DNA of 64,000 bases from the NCBI GenBank assembly GCA_003665935.1, contig QPLR01000003.1, forward strand, positions 62,001 to 126,000. Reading direction: 5' to 3'. Made by a program: the position numbers and the translations under genes. Shown piece after piece: positions 56,415 to 64,000 of this stretch. This DNA comes from Halobellus sp. Atlit-31R (lineage in GTDB: Archaea; Halobacteriota; Halobacteria; Halobacteriales; Haloferacaceae). Numbering within the stretch: the first letter of the stretch is position 1; each line of letters opens with the position of its first letter. The notes below the pieces were generated by a model that saw only the letters and a list, made by a program, of their open reading frames with translations, did not search any database and was not told the DNA's origin.

Positions 56415-57029
56415 CTACCGGGCTGCCTCGGCGACGCGCTCGGACTCCTCTTTCTGGCCGATGGCGTACGACTGGACGTCGTAGTCGGCCGCACCGATGA
56501 GCACCTGTGCGAGCGCGTCGGCCGCGCTCTGCGGCGTCTTGTAGGAGCCGCGCTGGGTCCCCTCGGCGATGAACTTCAGCGCCTGGTCGACGCGGCGCTG
56601 GGGCGCGACGTCGACCGCCTGCGGGACGGAGATCCCGCCGTACTTCAGGCGAACGGTCTCCTCGCGGGGCGCGGCGTGCTCGACCGCGCGGACGAGGACC
56701 TGCACGGGGTTCTCCTCGGTCCGGTCGTGGACGATCTCGAAGGCCTCCTTGACGATCTTCATCGTCTTCTGCTTGTGGCCCGTGTTCTCCTCGGTCTGCA
56801 TCAGGCGGTTGACGAGCCGCTCGACGATGCTGATCTCGGACTTCTTGAACTGCTTGGAGGCGTGTCGCCCCATCGTGTGCGCGATCGGGGTGACATTGAT
56901 GTAGCGCTCCGTCGAGGGGTCGGCGTACTCGATCTCGGTGACGTCCCAGACGCCGAACAGCTGCGCGTTCGTCTCGGCTTCCTCGCTGTCTGCGGGGGCG
57001 TCGGGTTCGGGGGCTTCGCTCTCGGACAT
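56415..57029 (-). CDS. rpsG: 30S ribosomal protein S7 (uS7)
   Basis: A 204-aa archaeal uS7 with an acidic N-terminal extension of about 20 residues. Marks: HTMGRHASKQFKKSE, VERLVNRLMQTEENTGHKQ, APREETVRLKYGGISVPQAVDVAPQRRVDQAL. It initiates assembly of the 30S head. Starts 1 base after rpsL. Confidence 0.97.
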   Translation of the reverse strand: MSESEAPEPDAPADSEEAETNAQLFGVWDVTEIEYADPSTERYINVTPIAHTMGRHASKQFKKSEISIVERLVNRLMQTEENTGHKQKTMKIVKEAFEIVHDRTEENPVQVLVRAVEHAAPREETVRLKYGGISVPQAVDVAPQRRVDQALKFIAEGTQRGSYKTPQSAADALAQVLIGAADYDVQSYAIGQKEESERVAEAAR

Positions 57030-57030
57030 C

Positions 57031-57459
57031 TTAGCGCACCGGTTTCTCTGCGTTGCCGCGGACCAGTTCGATCATCGAGACGCCGTTGACCTTCTCGACT
57101 TTGTAGTTCACGCCGGAGAGGTCGCCCATCGCACGACCCTTCGCGCCGCCGATCCCGGCAATCGTGACCTCGTCGTGCTCGTCGATGAACGAGATCGCGC
57201 CGTCACCGGGGCAGAACGCGGTGACCTGCTTGCCGTTCTTGATGAGCTGCACTCGGACGCACTTTCGGATCGCCGAGTTGGGCTGCTTCGCTTCGATCCC
57301 GACCTTCTCCAGGACGATCCCGCGACCCTGCGGGGCTCCTTCGAGGGGATCGGACTTCGCGCCAAGACCGCGCTCGCGGCGCGCGTACTCGGAGTCGGAC
57401 CAGCGTCGCTTCTGCCGGTCCTGTTTGAGTTTCCGCGCGGCGTATTTGCCGTTCGCCAT
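57031..57459 (-). CDS. rpsL: 30S ribosomal protein S12 (uS12)
   Basis: A 142-aa uS12, decoding-centre protein. [39 protein letters not shown] and [14 protein letters not shown] are conserved; the Lys in KQPNSA is the site of streptomycin-type resistance changes in bacteria. Followed by rpsG after one base. Confidence 0.97.
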   Translation of the reverse strand: MANGKYAARKLKQDRQKRRWSDSEYARRERGLGAKSDPLEGAPQGRGIVLEKVGIEAKQPNSAIRKCVRVQLIKNGKQVTAFCPGDGAISFIDEHDEVTIAGIGGAKGRAMGDLSGVNYKVEKVNGVSMIELVRGNAEKPVR

Positions 57460-57484
57460 AGTGACCTGCGATTCCCCTCGGAGC

Positions 57485-57491
57485 TACTTAA
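57485..57491 (-). promoter_or_regulatory. TATA element of rpsL-rpsG operon
   Basis: TTAAGTA on the minus strand, centred 29 bp before the rpsL ATG; the small-subunit genes therefore have their own promoter, separate from the polymerase genes. Confidence 0.6.
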
Positions 57492-57677
57492 GCCTCCCTT
57501 TTCGCCCCCAGCGAAACGGGCGCAGGTCGGGTTAGCGACCCCTAAGAACGGTTCTGAGGCCGTCGTTTCGTCTCGGGATACGGTCGCTCGAAGGGGGAGA
57601 GCGACTGAGCGGCGTAGAGAACGTGTCGTTTCGGTTCCAGCGTCGGACGTCGGCCGCAGCGACGCCCCCGGCGGCTG

Positions 57678-58622
57678 TCACCGACCCTCGGTTGCGGCGC
57701 CGTCGCCGTCCGCAGTCGGGGTGTCGTCCCGAACGTCGACGGAGACGGCCCCGCTGAGCTCCTGACCCGAGGGCGGCCCGAGCGTCAGACCGACCTCGTC
57801 GAACCGCGCTTTCACGCGCCGCCGGAAGTCCGAGGTGAGCGTCACGAGGTCGGCGTCCATCGGGTCCCCGACCCAGAACTCCGCGCGGAGCCGCACCGAA
57901 CTCCCCTCGAAGGAGACGAGTTTCGACGTCGGAGACGGCTCTCCGAGGACTCTGTCGTCCTCGCGGGCGACTTCCACCAGCTCTCTGAGCGCCAGTTCGA
58001 CGTCGTCGCCGTAGGCCACGTCGATCAGTTCGGTCACGCGATACTGCTCGCGTCCGTACGGTCGCGTGAGCGCGTTCGCGGTCAGCTCCGTGTTGGGGAC
58101 GACGATCGTCTCGTCGTTCGGCGTCCGAATCCGGGTCACGCGGAAGTCGACCGCCTCGACGACGCCCTCGCCGCCCGGCCAGCCGATCCAGTCGCCGACG
58201 TTGAAGTCCGGGTCTGCGACCAGAAACAGGCCGCTGACGAGCGACCCGACGACTTTCTGGCTCGACGCGCCGACGACGAGCGTCAGCGCGGCAGCGACGA
58301 TCGAGAGGTCGGTCAGCAGCCGGCCGAACCCCGCGCCGGCGACGCCGACGACGAGTGCGACCAACACGACGAGCGCGTGCAGATACGTCTGTGCGGCCGT
58401 CTCGATCGTCGGATTGTTGCGGTTCCGCGCGGCGACGACGCGGACGACGGCCGGGAGGACCGCCAGTCGGCCCACCAGGTACGTCACCACCGCTCCGAGG
58501 GTGAACCCCGCTGCGACGCGAGCGACGGCACTGTACGTCTCGCTCGCGACGGCGTCGAACGCACCGGGCGGGACGAACTGCCCAGTCGCAGACGCACCGA
58601 CCGTCAGGAGTCCGTCGTACAC
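57678..58622 (-). CDS. MscS-type mechanosensitive channel
   Basis: A 314-aa channel: four hydrophobic segments (about 25-140) then the MscS pore helix and beta domain (VVGASSQKVVGSLVSGLFLVADPDFNVGDWI, IRTPNDETIVVPNTELT), C-terminal alpha-beta part and an acidic tail. It releases solutes on hypo-osmotic shock. GTG 58622 is chosen because a T6 tract 25-30 bp upstream looks like the TATA element; a TTG at 58649 is the alternative. It separates nusA from rpsL. Confidence 0.9.
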   Translation of the reverse strand: MYDGLLTVGASATGQFVPPGAFDAVASETYSAVARVAAGFTLGAVVTYLVGRLAVLPAVVRVVAARNRNNPTIETAAQTYLHALVVLVALVVGVAGAGFGRLLTDLSIVAAALTLVVGASSQKVVGSLVSGLFLVADPDFNVGDWIGWPGGEGVVEAVDFRVTRIRTPNDETIVVPNTELTANALTRPYGREQYRVTELIDVAYGDDVELALRELVEVAREDDRVLGEPSPTSKLVSFEGSSVRLRAEFWVGDPMDADLVTLTSDFRRRVKARFDEVGLTLGPPSGQELSGAVSVDVRDDTPTADGDGAATEGR

Positions 58623-58760
58623 GTCAGTACGAGCGAGGCAGCGACACAAAAAATGACGGGCGGGTCACACGTCAGGGCCGGCCCGCGGCCGACCGGTCGC
58701 CGAGAGATCGAGATCGACTGCGCCGGCGTTCGAGCGACGACCGTGGCCGAGCGTCCGACG

Positions 58761-59183
58761 CTACGTCAGTTGGATGTCGTCGATCTCGTAGTGGCGGCGC
58801 GCGAGGGTGCGGGCGGTCTCGATGTGCTTTCCCTCGCTCCCGATCGCGACCCCGCGGTCGCCGTCGGGGACTTCGACGTACGCGACCCGTTCGCCGCCCT
58901 GCTCCGACAGCGTCACGTGTCGGACCGCGGCGGGCGCGAGCGCATTCTCGACGAACGCGGCCGGCGTGTCGGCGTCTTCGACGAGTTCGACGTCGCGCCC
59001 GATGGCGTCTTCGACCGCCTGGACGTGTGCGCCGCCGGGGCCGATCGCGACTCCCATATCGCCGGCCGCGACGAGGATGACCACCCGATCGTCGAAGGGC
59101 AGGCAGTCGCGGGCCGTCGCGCCCGTCTCCTCTTCGAACCGGGCGATGAACTGGCGCGCGTCGTCCGACAGCGTGACTCGCAT
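58761..59183 (-). CDS. nusA: Transcription factor NusA (archaeal KH form)
   Basis: A 140-aa NusA consisting of the two KH domains only: VAIGPGGAHVQAVEDAIG and VAIGSEGKHIETARTLARRH carry the GxxG RNA-binding loops. The bacterial N-terminal and S1 domains are absent, as always in archaea. It lies 5 bp after rpoA''. Confidence 0.95.
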   Translation of the reverse strand: MRVTLSDDARQFIARFEEETGATARDCLPFDDRVVILVAAGDMGVAIGPGGAHVQAVEDAIGRDVELVEDADTPAAFVENALAPAAVRHVTLSEQGGERVAYVEVPDGDRGVAIGSEGKHIETARTLARRHYEIDDIQLT

Positions 59184-59188
59184 CTGGG

Positions 59189-60424
59189 CTAGTCGTCCGA
59201 GAGTTCGGCTTCGGTGCCGCCGTCGGCCTCGATCGATCCCATCCGGAGGTCGACGTCGCCGGTGCCGATCGCGACCGGTTTGCCGACGATGACGTTCTCG
59301 ATGACGCCGTCGAGGTCGTCTTCCTCGCCGTGGACCGCGGCGTCGAGCAGGTGGTTGACCGTCACCTCGAACGCGGCCCGTGCGAGCACGGAGTCCTTCG
59401 AGCCGGAGATGCCGTGGCGGCCGATCGACTCGATCTCACCGCGGTTGGTCATAATGTCCGCGACGAGCATCAGGTGGCGGACGTTCACGTCGTCGAGCCC
59501 CTGCTCGCGGAGCGTCTCCATCGTCTCGTTGATGATGGCCTCGCGCGCGGCCTCGACGCCGAGGTTGCGGTAGACCTCGTGGATGTTGTTACTCGTCGTC
59601 CGGGAGGCGTCGACGCCCTCGATCGAGAGCACGTCGCCGAAGGCCGACCCCTCGGTGTAGAGGACGAACTCCTCGCCCTCCGTGCGCTCGTTGTCCTCCT
59701 TGCGGATGACGACGCGGGAGATGTCTTCGAGGCCTTTGAACACGATGTCGCGGAGTTCCTCGACGAGCTGGAGGAGCCGTCGGTAGCTCGGTTCGTCGGG
59801 ACCGAACTCGATGAGCATCTCCGAGCGCCGCGTGTTGACGCCGAGGGCGTCCTCGATCGTCTCGGCGATCTCCTGAGCGACGGTGTCGACGCTGTCGACG
59901 GTCGGCCAGCGCTCGGCGAGGGTGTCCTCGTTGAGATTCACCTGGACGATCATGTCCGCCACGTTCGTCGAGATGTCGCCGAGCGCGAGGATCTTCGTCG
60001 CCTCCATCTGCCAGACGACCTCGTGGGCGCGCTCGCGGTTCTCGGCGTACTCGTCTTCGAGGTGGACCGTCATCATCGGCGTGTCGGGCGTCTTCCGCGC
60101 GTCCACCAGTTCGATGAGGCGCGGCAGCCCCTGCGTGACGTCGATCTCGGCGACGCCCGCGTAGTGGAACGTGTTCATCGTCATCTGCGTTCCGGGCTCA
60201 CCGATCGACTGCGCGGAGACGGTCCCGACGGGGTCGTGTGCGTCGACGCGGGAGTCCTCGTAGCGCGAGGAGATGGCCTGTGCGATGTCGTCGGCCTGCT
60301 CGAGCGTGACGCCCTCACGGTCCTCGATGGTCTCGTAGATGCGGTGCCGGAGGCTCTCGGGCAGGTTGTAGTCCTGCACGATGGCCTCGATGTCGTCGGT
60401 GACGTGTTCGTACTCCTCAGTCAT
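59189..60424 (-). CDS. rpoA2: RNA polymerase subunit A''
   Basis: A 411-aa C-terminal half of the largest subunit. Marks: [29 protein letters not shown] (the trigger-loop/bridge segment) and [18 protein letters not shown]. The split from A' is characteristic of archaea. It overlaps rpoA' by 8 bp. Confidence 0.97.
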   Translation of the reverse strand: MTEEYEHVTDDIEAIVQDYNLPESLRHRIYETIEDREGVTLEQADDIAQAISSRYEDSRVDAHDPVGTVSAQSIGEPGTQMTMNTFHYAGVAEIDVTQGLPRLIELVDARKTPDTPMMTVHLEDEYAENRERAHEVVWQMEATKILALGDISTNVADMIVQVNLNEDTLAERWPTVDSVDTVAQEIAETIEDALGVNTRRSEMLIEFGPDEPSYRRLLQLVEELRDIVFKGLEDISRVVIRKEDNERTEGEEFVLYTEGSAFGDVLSIEGVDASRTTSNNIHEVYRNLGVEAAREAIINETMETLREQGLDDVNVRHLMLVADIMTNRGEIESIGRHGISGSKDSVLARAAFEVTVNHLLDAAVHGEEDDLDGVIENVIVGKPVAIGTGDVDLRMGSIEADGGTEAELSDD

Positions 60425-63350
60425 CGGATTCGACCCCCATACCCCCGGCCTTGTCGAGTCCGGGCCCGGCGTACTCGGAGATGTTCGTCGGCCGCTCTTG
60501 GCGGCCGAGGAACTGCTCTTTCTCCGCCTCCGAACTGAACTCCGCGTCGAGGATCCGGTCGGCGACGTTCTCGACGTCGATCGGGTTCTCCTCGGAGGAA
60601 GAGACTTTCACGGGCGAGGTGCCGTCCTCGCCGAACTCGAACTGCACGACCGTGCCGGAGGTGTCCCGGACGGTGCCGTCGTACTGCGCCTCCAGTTCGG
60701 AGAGCGCGTTGATCAGGCGGCGCTGGAGGTAGCCGGACTTCGACGTCCGGACGGCCGTGTCGACCAGCCCCTCGCGGCCACCCATCGCGTGGAAGAAGAA
60801 CTCCCGCGGTGTCAGCCCGCCACGGTAGCTGTTCTCGACGAAGCCGTGGGCCTCCGCCGAGAGGTCGTCCTTCTGGTAGTGGCTGAGGGTCCGACCCTCG
60901 TACCCGCGGTTGATGCGCTCGCCCCGAACGGCCTGCTGTCCGACGCAGCCGGCCATCTGCGTGAGGTTCAGCATCGAACCACGCGCCCCGGAACGGGCCA
61001 TCACGACCGCCGGGTTGTCGTCGCGGAAGTGGTCCTCCGCGATCTCGCCGGCGGAGTCACGGGCCTTCCCGAGCTGCTGCATAATTTTCATCTCCAGCGT
61101 CTCGTCGACCGTTCGGCCGGGTAGCGACTCGAGCTCGCCGGCCTCGTAGATCTCGATGAGTTCTTGGACGCGGTCGTAGGCGTTCTGGATCGCCTCGTCG
61201 ACCTGCGCGTTGGCCTCGCCGGGGATCGACTCGTCGTCGATCCCGATCGAGAAGCCGAAGTGCATAATCGCTCGCATCGCCAGCGACGCGACCTCGTTGA
61301 CGAAGACGCGCGCTCGCGTCTTCGAGTGGAGCTTCGCCAGCGTGTCGACGACCTCGCCGCCGAACGCGCCGACGGCGTCCTCGTCGATCGTCCCGGCGAC
61401 GAGCTGTCCGTCCTCGATCAGGACGTCGTCGCCCGCAGACGACGTGAACTCGAGGTTCAGATCGTCGGGGAGGAGCTCGCTGAAGAGCTGGCGGCCGGTC
61501 CAGTACGGTCGACCGCTGTCGTCCTCGCCGGCCGGTTCGGGGAGCGTGTCGATGCTCGTCGCCCGGAGCAGGTCGAGCGCCTGCGTCTCGGTGAACTCCG
61601 GATTCCCGTTCGTCAGCAGGTAGGTCCCGGAGATGTGGTCCTGGATCGCGCCGATGATGTTCTCGCCGAAGCGCGGGCTGAGGAGCTGCTCTTGGACGCG
61701 CATCAGGACGCGGGCCTCCGCACGCGACTCCTCCGTCTGGAGCGCGTGCATGTTCATCTCGTCGCCGTCGAAGTCGGCGTTGTACGGCGGACAGACGACG
61801 GTGTTGAGCCGGAACGTCTTGTACGGCATCACGACGACCTCGTGCGCCATAATCGACATCCGGTGCAGCGACGGCTGGCGGTTGAAGATCACGATGTCGC
61901 CGTCGATGAGGTGGCGGTTGACCTCCCAACCGGCGTCGATCTTCTCTGCGAGCTCCTCGCAGTTCTTCTCGGTGACCTTCAGACGGCGACCGTCCGGGCG
62001 CTTGACGTAGTTCGCGCCAGGGTGACCCTCGGGGCCGTTGCGGACGTACTGTCTGGCCCGATCGAGGTTCCGCTCGGAGACGTTCATCGTCTGGGTCATC
62101 TCGCGGGCGACGCGCTCGGGGACGCCGACCTCGTTCAGCGACAGCGTCGGATCCGGCGAGATCACGGTCCGCGCGGAGAAGTTGACGCGCTTGCCGGACA
62201 GCGAGCCGCGGAAGCGACCCTCCTTGCCCTTCAGGCGCTGACTCAGCGTCTTCAGCGGGCGGCCGGAGCGGTGTCGCGCCGGCGGCGTCCCGCTGATCTC
62301 GTTGTCGATGAAGGTCGTGACGTGGTACTGCAGCAGTTCCCAGAGGTCCTCGATGATCAGCTGCGGGGCCCCCGCCTCGCGGTTCTCCATGAACCGCTGA
62401 TTGATGCGGATGATGTCGACGAGCTTGTGGGTCAGGTCGTCCTCGGAGCGCTGTCCGTTGTCCAGGGTGATCGACGGACGCGCGGTGACCGGCGGTACCG
62501 GGAGCACGGTCAGAATCATCCACTCGGGGCGCGACCGGCTGGGGTCGATCCCGAGCGTCTCGATGTCCTCGTCCGGGATATCCTCGAACCAGTCGCGGAT
62601 GTCCGAGGGCATCAGCTTGTTCATATCCTCCTCTGTGAGGTCGATGTCGAGGGCCTTCTCGATCTTCTTGCGGTCGTCGCCGACCGGACGGAACTCACCC
62701 GAGAGGATGTCGTTGACGCGGCTGACGTCGATCTCGGCCTTCTCGGCCAGTTCGGCGGGCGACATCCCGCTGTCGTCCTCGTCGGGAGCGGGCTGCATCG
62801 CCGAGGCGATGCGCTCGGAGTAGTCGCCCGCGAGCACGTCCTGCACCTCGTAGTAGGTGGTCGGCTTCTCGTGCTTGATATCGTGCTGCGGCGCGCCGCA
62901 GTGCGGACAGCGGCTGGCCTTGCGGGCCTGCCGGACGCCCGATTTCAGGACGTCCGTCCAGTCCTCGCCGAGTTCCTCGTTGCGCTCGAGCGCGTCGCTG
63001 AACTCCTCCTGTTCGTCGGCCGTGAGCGAGAGCCGTCCGCACTCGCGGCAGGTCGACCGAAGCAGCCGGCGGATGAGCTTGGTGAAGCCGACGTGGATGA
63101 CGGGGGCGGCCAGTTCGATGTGGCCGAAGTGCCCGTTACACGATCCCGAGTGCGACCCGCAGGTGCGGCACTCGAGGCCGGGGTCGATGACCCCGAGGCG
63201 GGGGTCCATCAGCCCCATATCGATTGGGTAGCCGTCGTCGTCGTACGTGTCCGCGGTGATGATCTTCGTCGCGGACATGTCTCGGTACGTCTCCGGGTCC
63301 ATCAGCCCGAACTGGATGGCACCGATCTCTTTGGGTGTCTGCATTGACAT
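60417..63350 (-). CDS. rpoA1: RNA polymerase subunit A'
   Basis: A 977-aa N-terminal half of the largest subunit. The catalytic motif [10 protein letters not shown] holds the three Asp that bind the active-site magnesium. N-terminal zinc sites: C-R-T-C-G-S-H and CRECG, CPHCG. An acidic, lineage-specific insert lies at about residues 190-260. Starts 7 bp after rpoB'. Confidence 0.98.
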   Translation of the reverse strand: MSMQTPKEIGAIQFGLMDPETYRDMSATKIITADTYDDDGYPIDMGLMDPRLGVIDPGLECRTCGSHSGSCNGHFGHIELAAPVIHVGFTKLIRRLLRSTCRECGRLSLTADEQEEFSDALERNEELGEDWTDVLKSGVRQARKASRCPHCGAPQHDIKHEKPTTYYEVQDVLAGDYSERIASAMQPAPDEDDSGMSPAELAEKAEIDVSRVNDILSGEFRPVGDDRKKIEKALDIDLTEEDMNKLMPSDIRDWFEDIPDEDIETLGIDPSRSRPEWMILTVLPVPPVTARPSITLDNGQRSEDDLTHKLVDIIRINQRFMENREAGAPQLIIEDLWELLQYHVTTFIDNEISGTPPARHRSGRPLKTLSQRLKGKEGRFRGSLSGKRVNFSARTVISPDPTLSLNEVGVPERVAREMTQTMNVSERNLDRARQYVRNGPEGHPGANYVKRPDGRRLKVTEKNCEELAEKIDAGWEVNRHLIDGDIVIFNRQPSLHRMSIMAHEVVVMPYKTFRLNTVVCPPYNADFDGDEMNMHALQTEESRAEARVLMRVQEQLLSPRFGENIIGAIQDHISGTYLLTNGNPEFTETQALDLLRATSIDTLPEPAGEDDSGRPYWTGRQLFSELLPDDLNLEFTSSAGDDVLIEDGQLVAGTIDEDAVGAFGGEVVDTLAKLHSKTRARVFVNEVASLAMRAIMHFGFSIGIDDESIPGEANAQVDEAIQNAYDRVQELIEIYEAGELESLPGRTVDETLEMKIMQQLGKARDSAGEIAEDHFRDDNPAVVMARSGARGSMLNLTQMAGCVGQQAVRGERINRGYEGRTLSHYQKDDLSAEAHGFVENSYRGGLTPREFFFHAMGGREGLVDTAVRTSKSGYLQRRLINALSELEAQYDGTVRDTSGTVVQFEFGEDGTSPVKVSSSEENPIDVENVADRILDAEFSSEAEKEQFLGRQERPTNISEYAGPGLDKAGGMGVESDD

Positions 63351-63357
63351 TGTGTGG

Positions 63358-64000
63358 TTAAACTGCGTCTTCGAGGTCGAGGCGCGGTCGAATGCCGAGT
63401 GCGATCATCTCGTCGAGCAGGAGTTTGAACGCGTAACTGATCTCGATCTCGTGGATGTCGTCCTCGTCGCCGGTGACGGGGTCGTAGATGCGGCGCTGGC
63501 CGCGGTCCTCGACGGCCACCATCCCGGTGTCGGCGGAGATGTACACCGTCTCCTTGTCGGAGGAGTCGAGCAGGCGCTCCTGGAGCACCATCGCGGCCCC
63601 GTGGCCGATGACGGTGTCACGCTCCATCTCGCCCAGCCGGAGGCCGCCCTCGCGGGCACGCCCCTCGGTGGGCTGGCGGGTGAGCACCTGCACCGGTCCG
63701 CGCGAACGGGCGTGCAGTTTGTTGCTCACCATATGGTAGAGCTTGTGGTAGAAAATGGTCCCGACGAAGATCTCGGCCTCGATCTTTTCGCCGGTGACGC
63801 CGGAGTACATCACCTCCTTCCCGGAGGACTTGAAGCCGTGGTCTTCGAGCGCGCCACGGAGTTCGTCCTCGGATTCGCCCTGGAAGGCGGTGCCGTCGAC
63901 GCGGCGGCCTTCGAGCGCGCCGACCTTACCGCCGAGCATCTCCAGCACGTGGCCGACCGTCATCCGCGACGGCAGCGCGTGGGGGTTGAGCACGAGGTCG
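63358..64000 (-). CDS. rpoB1: RNA polymerase subunit B' (C-terminal part; 5' end outside window)
   Basis: The last 213 residues of the second-largest subunit's C-terminal fragment. Conserved clamp and switch segments are visible: [68 protein letters not shown]. It leads the rpoB'-A'-A''-nusA order of archaeal polymerase clusters; the frame runs off the right edge. Confidence 0.96.
   Translation of the reverse strand, partial: DLVLNPHALPSRMTVGHVLEMLGGKVGALEGRRVDGTAFQGESEDELRGALEDHGFKSSGKEVMYSGVTGEKIEAEIFVGTIFYHKLYHMVSNKLHARSRGPVQVLTRQPTEGRAREGGLRLGEMERDTVIGHGAAMVLQERLLDSSDKETVYISADTGMVAVEDRGQRRIYDPVTGDEDDIHEIEISYAFKLLLDEMIALGIRPRLDLEDAV

Overview
The window is chromosomal DNA from a halophilic archaeon (class Halobacteria). 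The evidence is high GC, very acidic proteins, TATA elements 25-30 bp before start codons with little or no leader, an archaeal split RNA polymerase (A'/A''), EF-1A/EF-2 type elongation factors, PAN, and F420 enzymes (CofE, Mer). I cannot fix the genus from sequence alone.

Layout. 1-17.6 kb is a mixed housekeeping block: PAN (cut by the window edge), a dUTPase-family protein, aconitase, RimI, two small haloarchaeal DUF proteins, a Nudix hydrolase, an EngB-like GTPase, a Nudix/IF-2B fusion, the overlapping cofE-mer pair, an MFS transporter, the overlapping mutS-mutL mismatch-repair operon and a VTT-domain membrane protein. 17.7-24.7 kb holds a cyclic-2,3-diphosphoglycerate synthetase-family protein divergent from a carbamate kinase, then a MoxR-DUF58-transglutaminase operon. 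24.8-32.6 kb carries aIF-1, a small HTH protein overlapping an SLC13 permease, and a complete branched-chain-amino-acid-type ABC operon (livKHMGF) followed by a UspA-like protein. 32.7-36.3 kb has a DUF2250 protein, unknown proteins, a HalOD1 domain protein and a pteridine-reductase-like SDR bracketed by 60-bp direct repeats.

36.6-49.1 kb is an integrated mobile element of about 12.4 kb. It is bounded by a 32-bp exact repeat of the 3' end of tRNA-Ala(CGC); the intact tRNA lies at the right end and a tyrosine recombinase lies beside the left copy. Cargo includes a single-chain type IIG restriction-modification enzyme (1306 aa) with a 76-aa membrane protein in its operon, a 4-TM protein with a C-terminal zinc ribbon, an HNH endonuclease, zinc-finger and winged-helix proteins, and several very small proteins. 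A 1.4-kb gene-free segment is AT-rich, repeat-rich and hairpin-rich. No replication or capsid gene is recognisable.

49.3-64 kb is the conserved transcription/translation cluster on the minus strand: rpoB', rpoA', rpoA'', nusA, a MscS channel, rpsL, rpsG, then fusA, an ACT-hom operon with a previously hidden 40-aa leader ORF, tuf and rpsJ. A plus-strand HExxH protein sits between fusA and rpsG. The element has therefore landed immediately downstream of the rpsJ/tRNA-Ala end of this highly expressed cluster.
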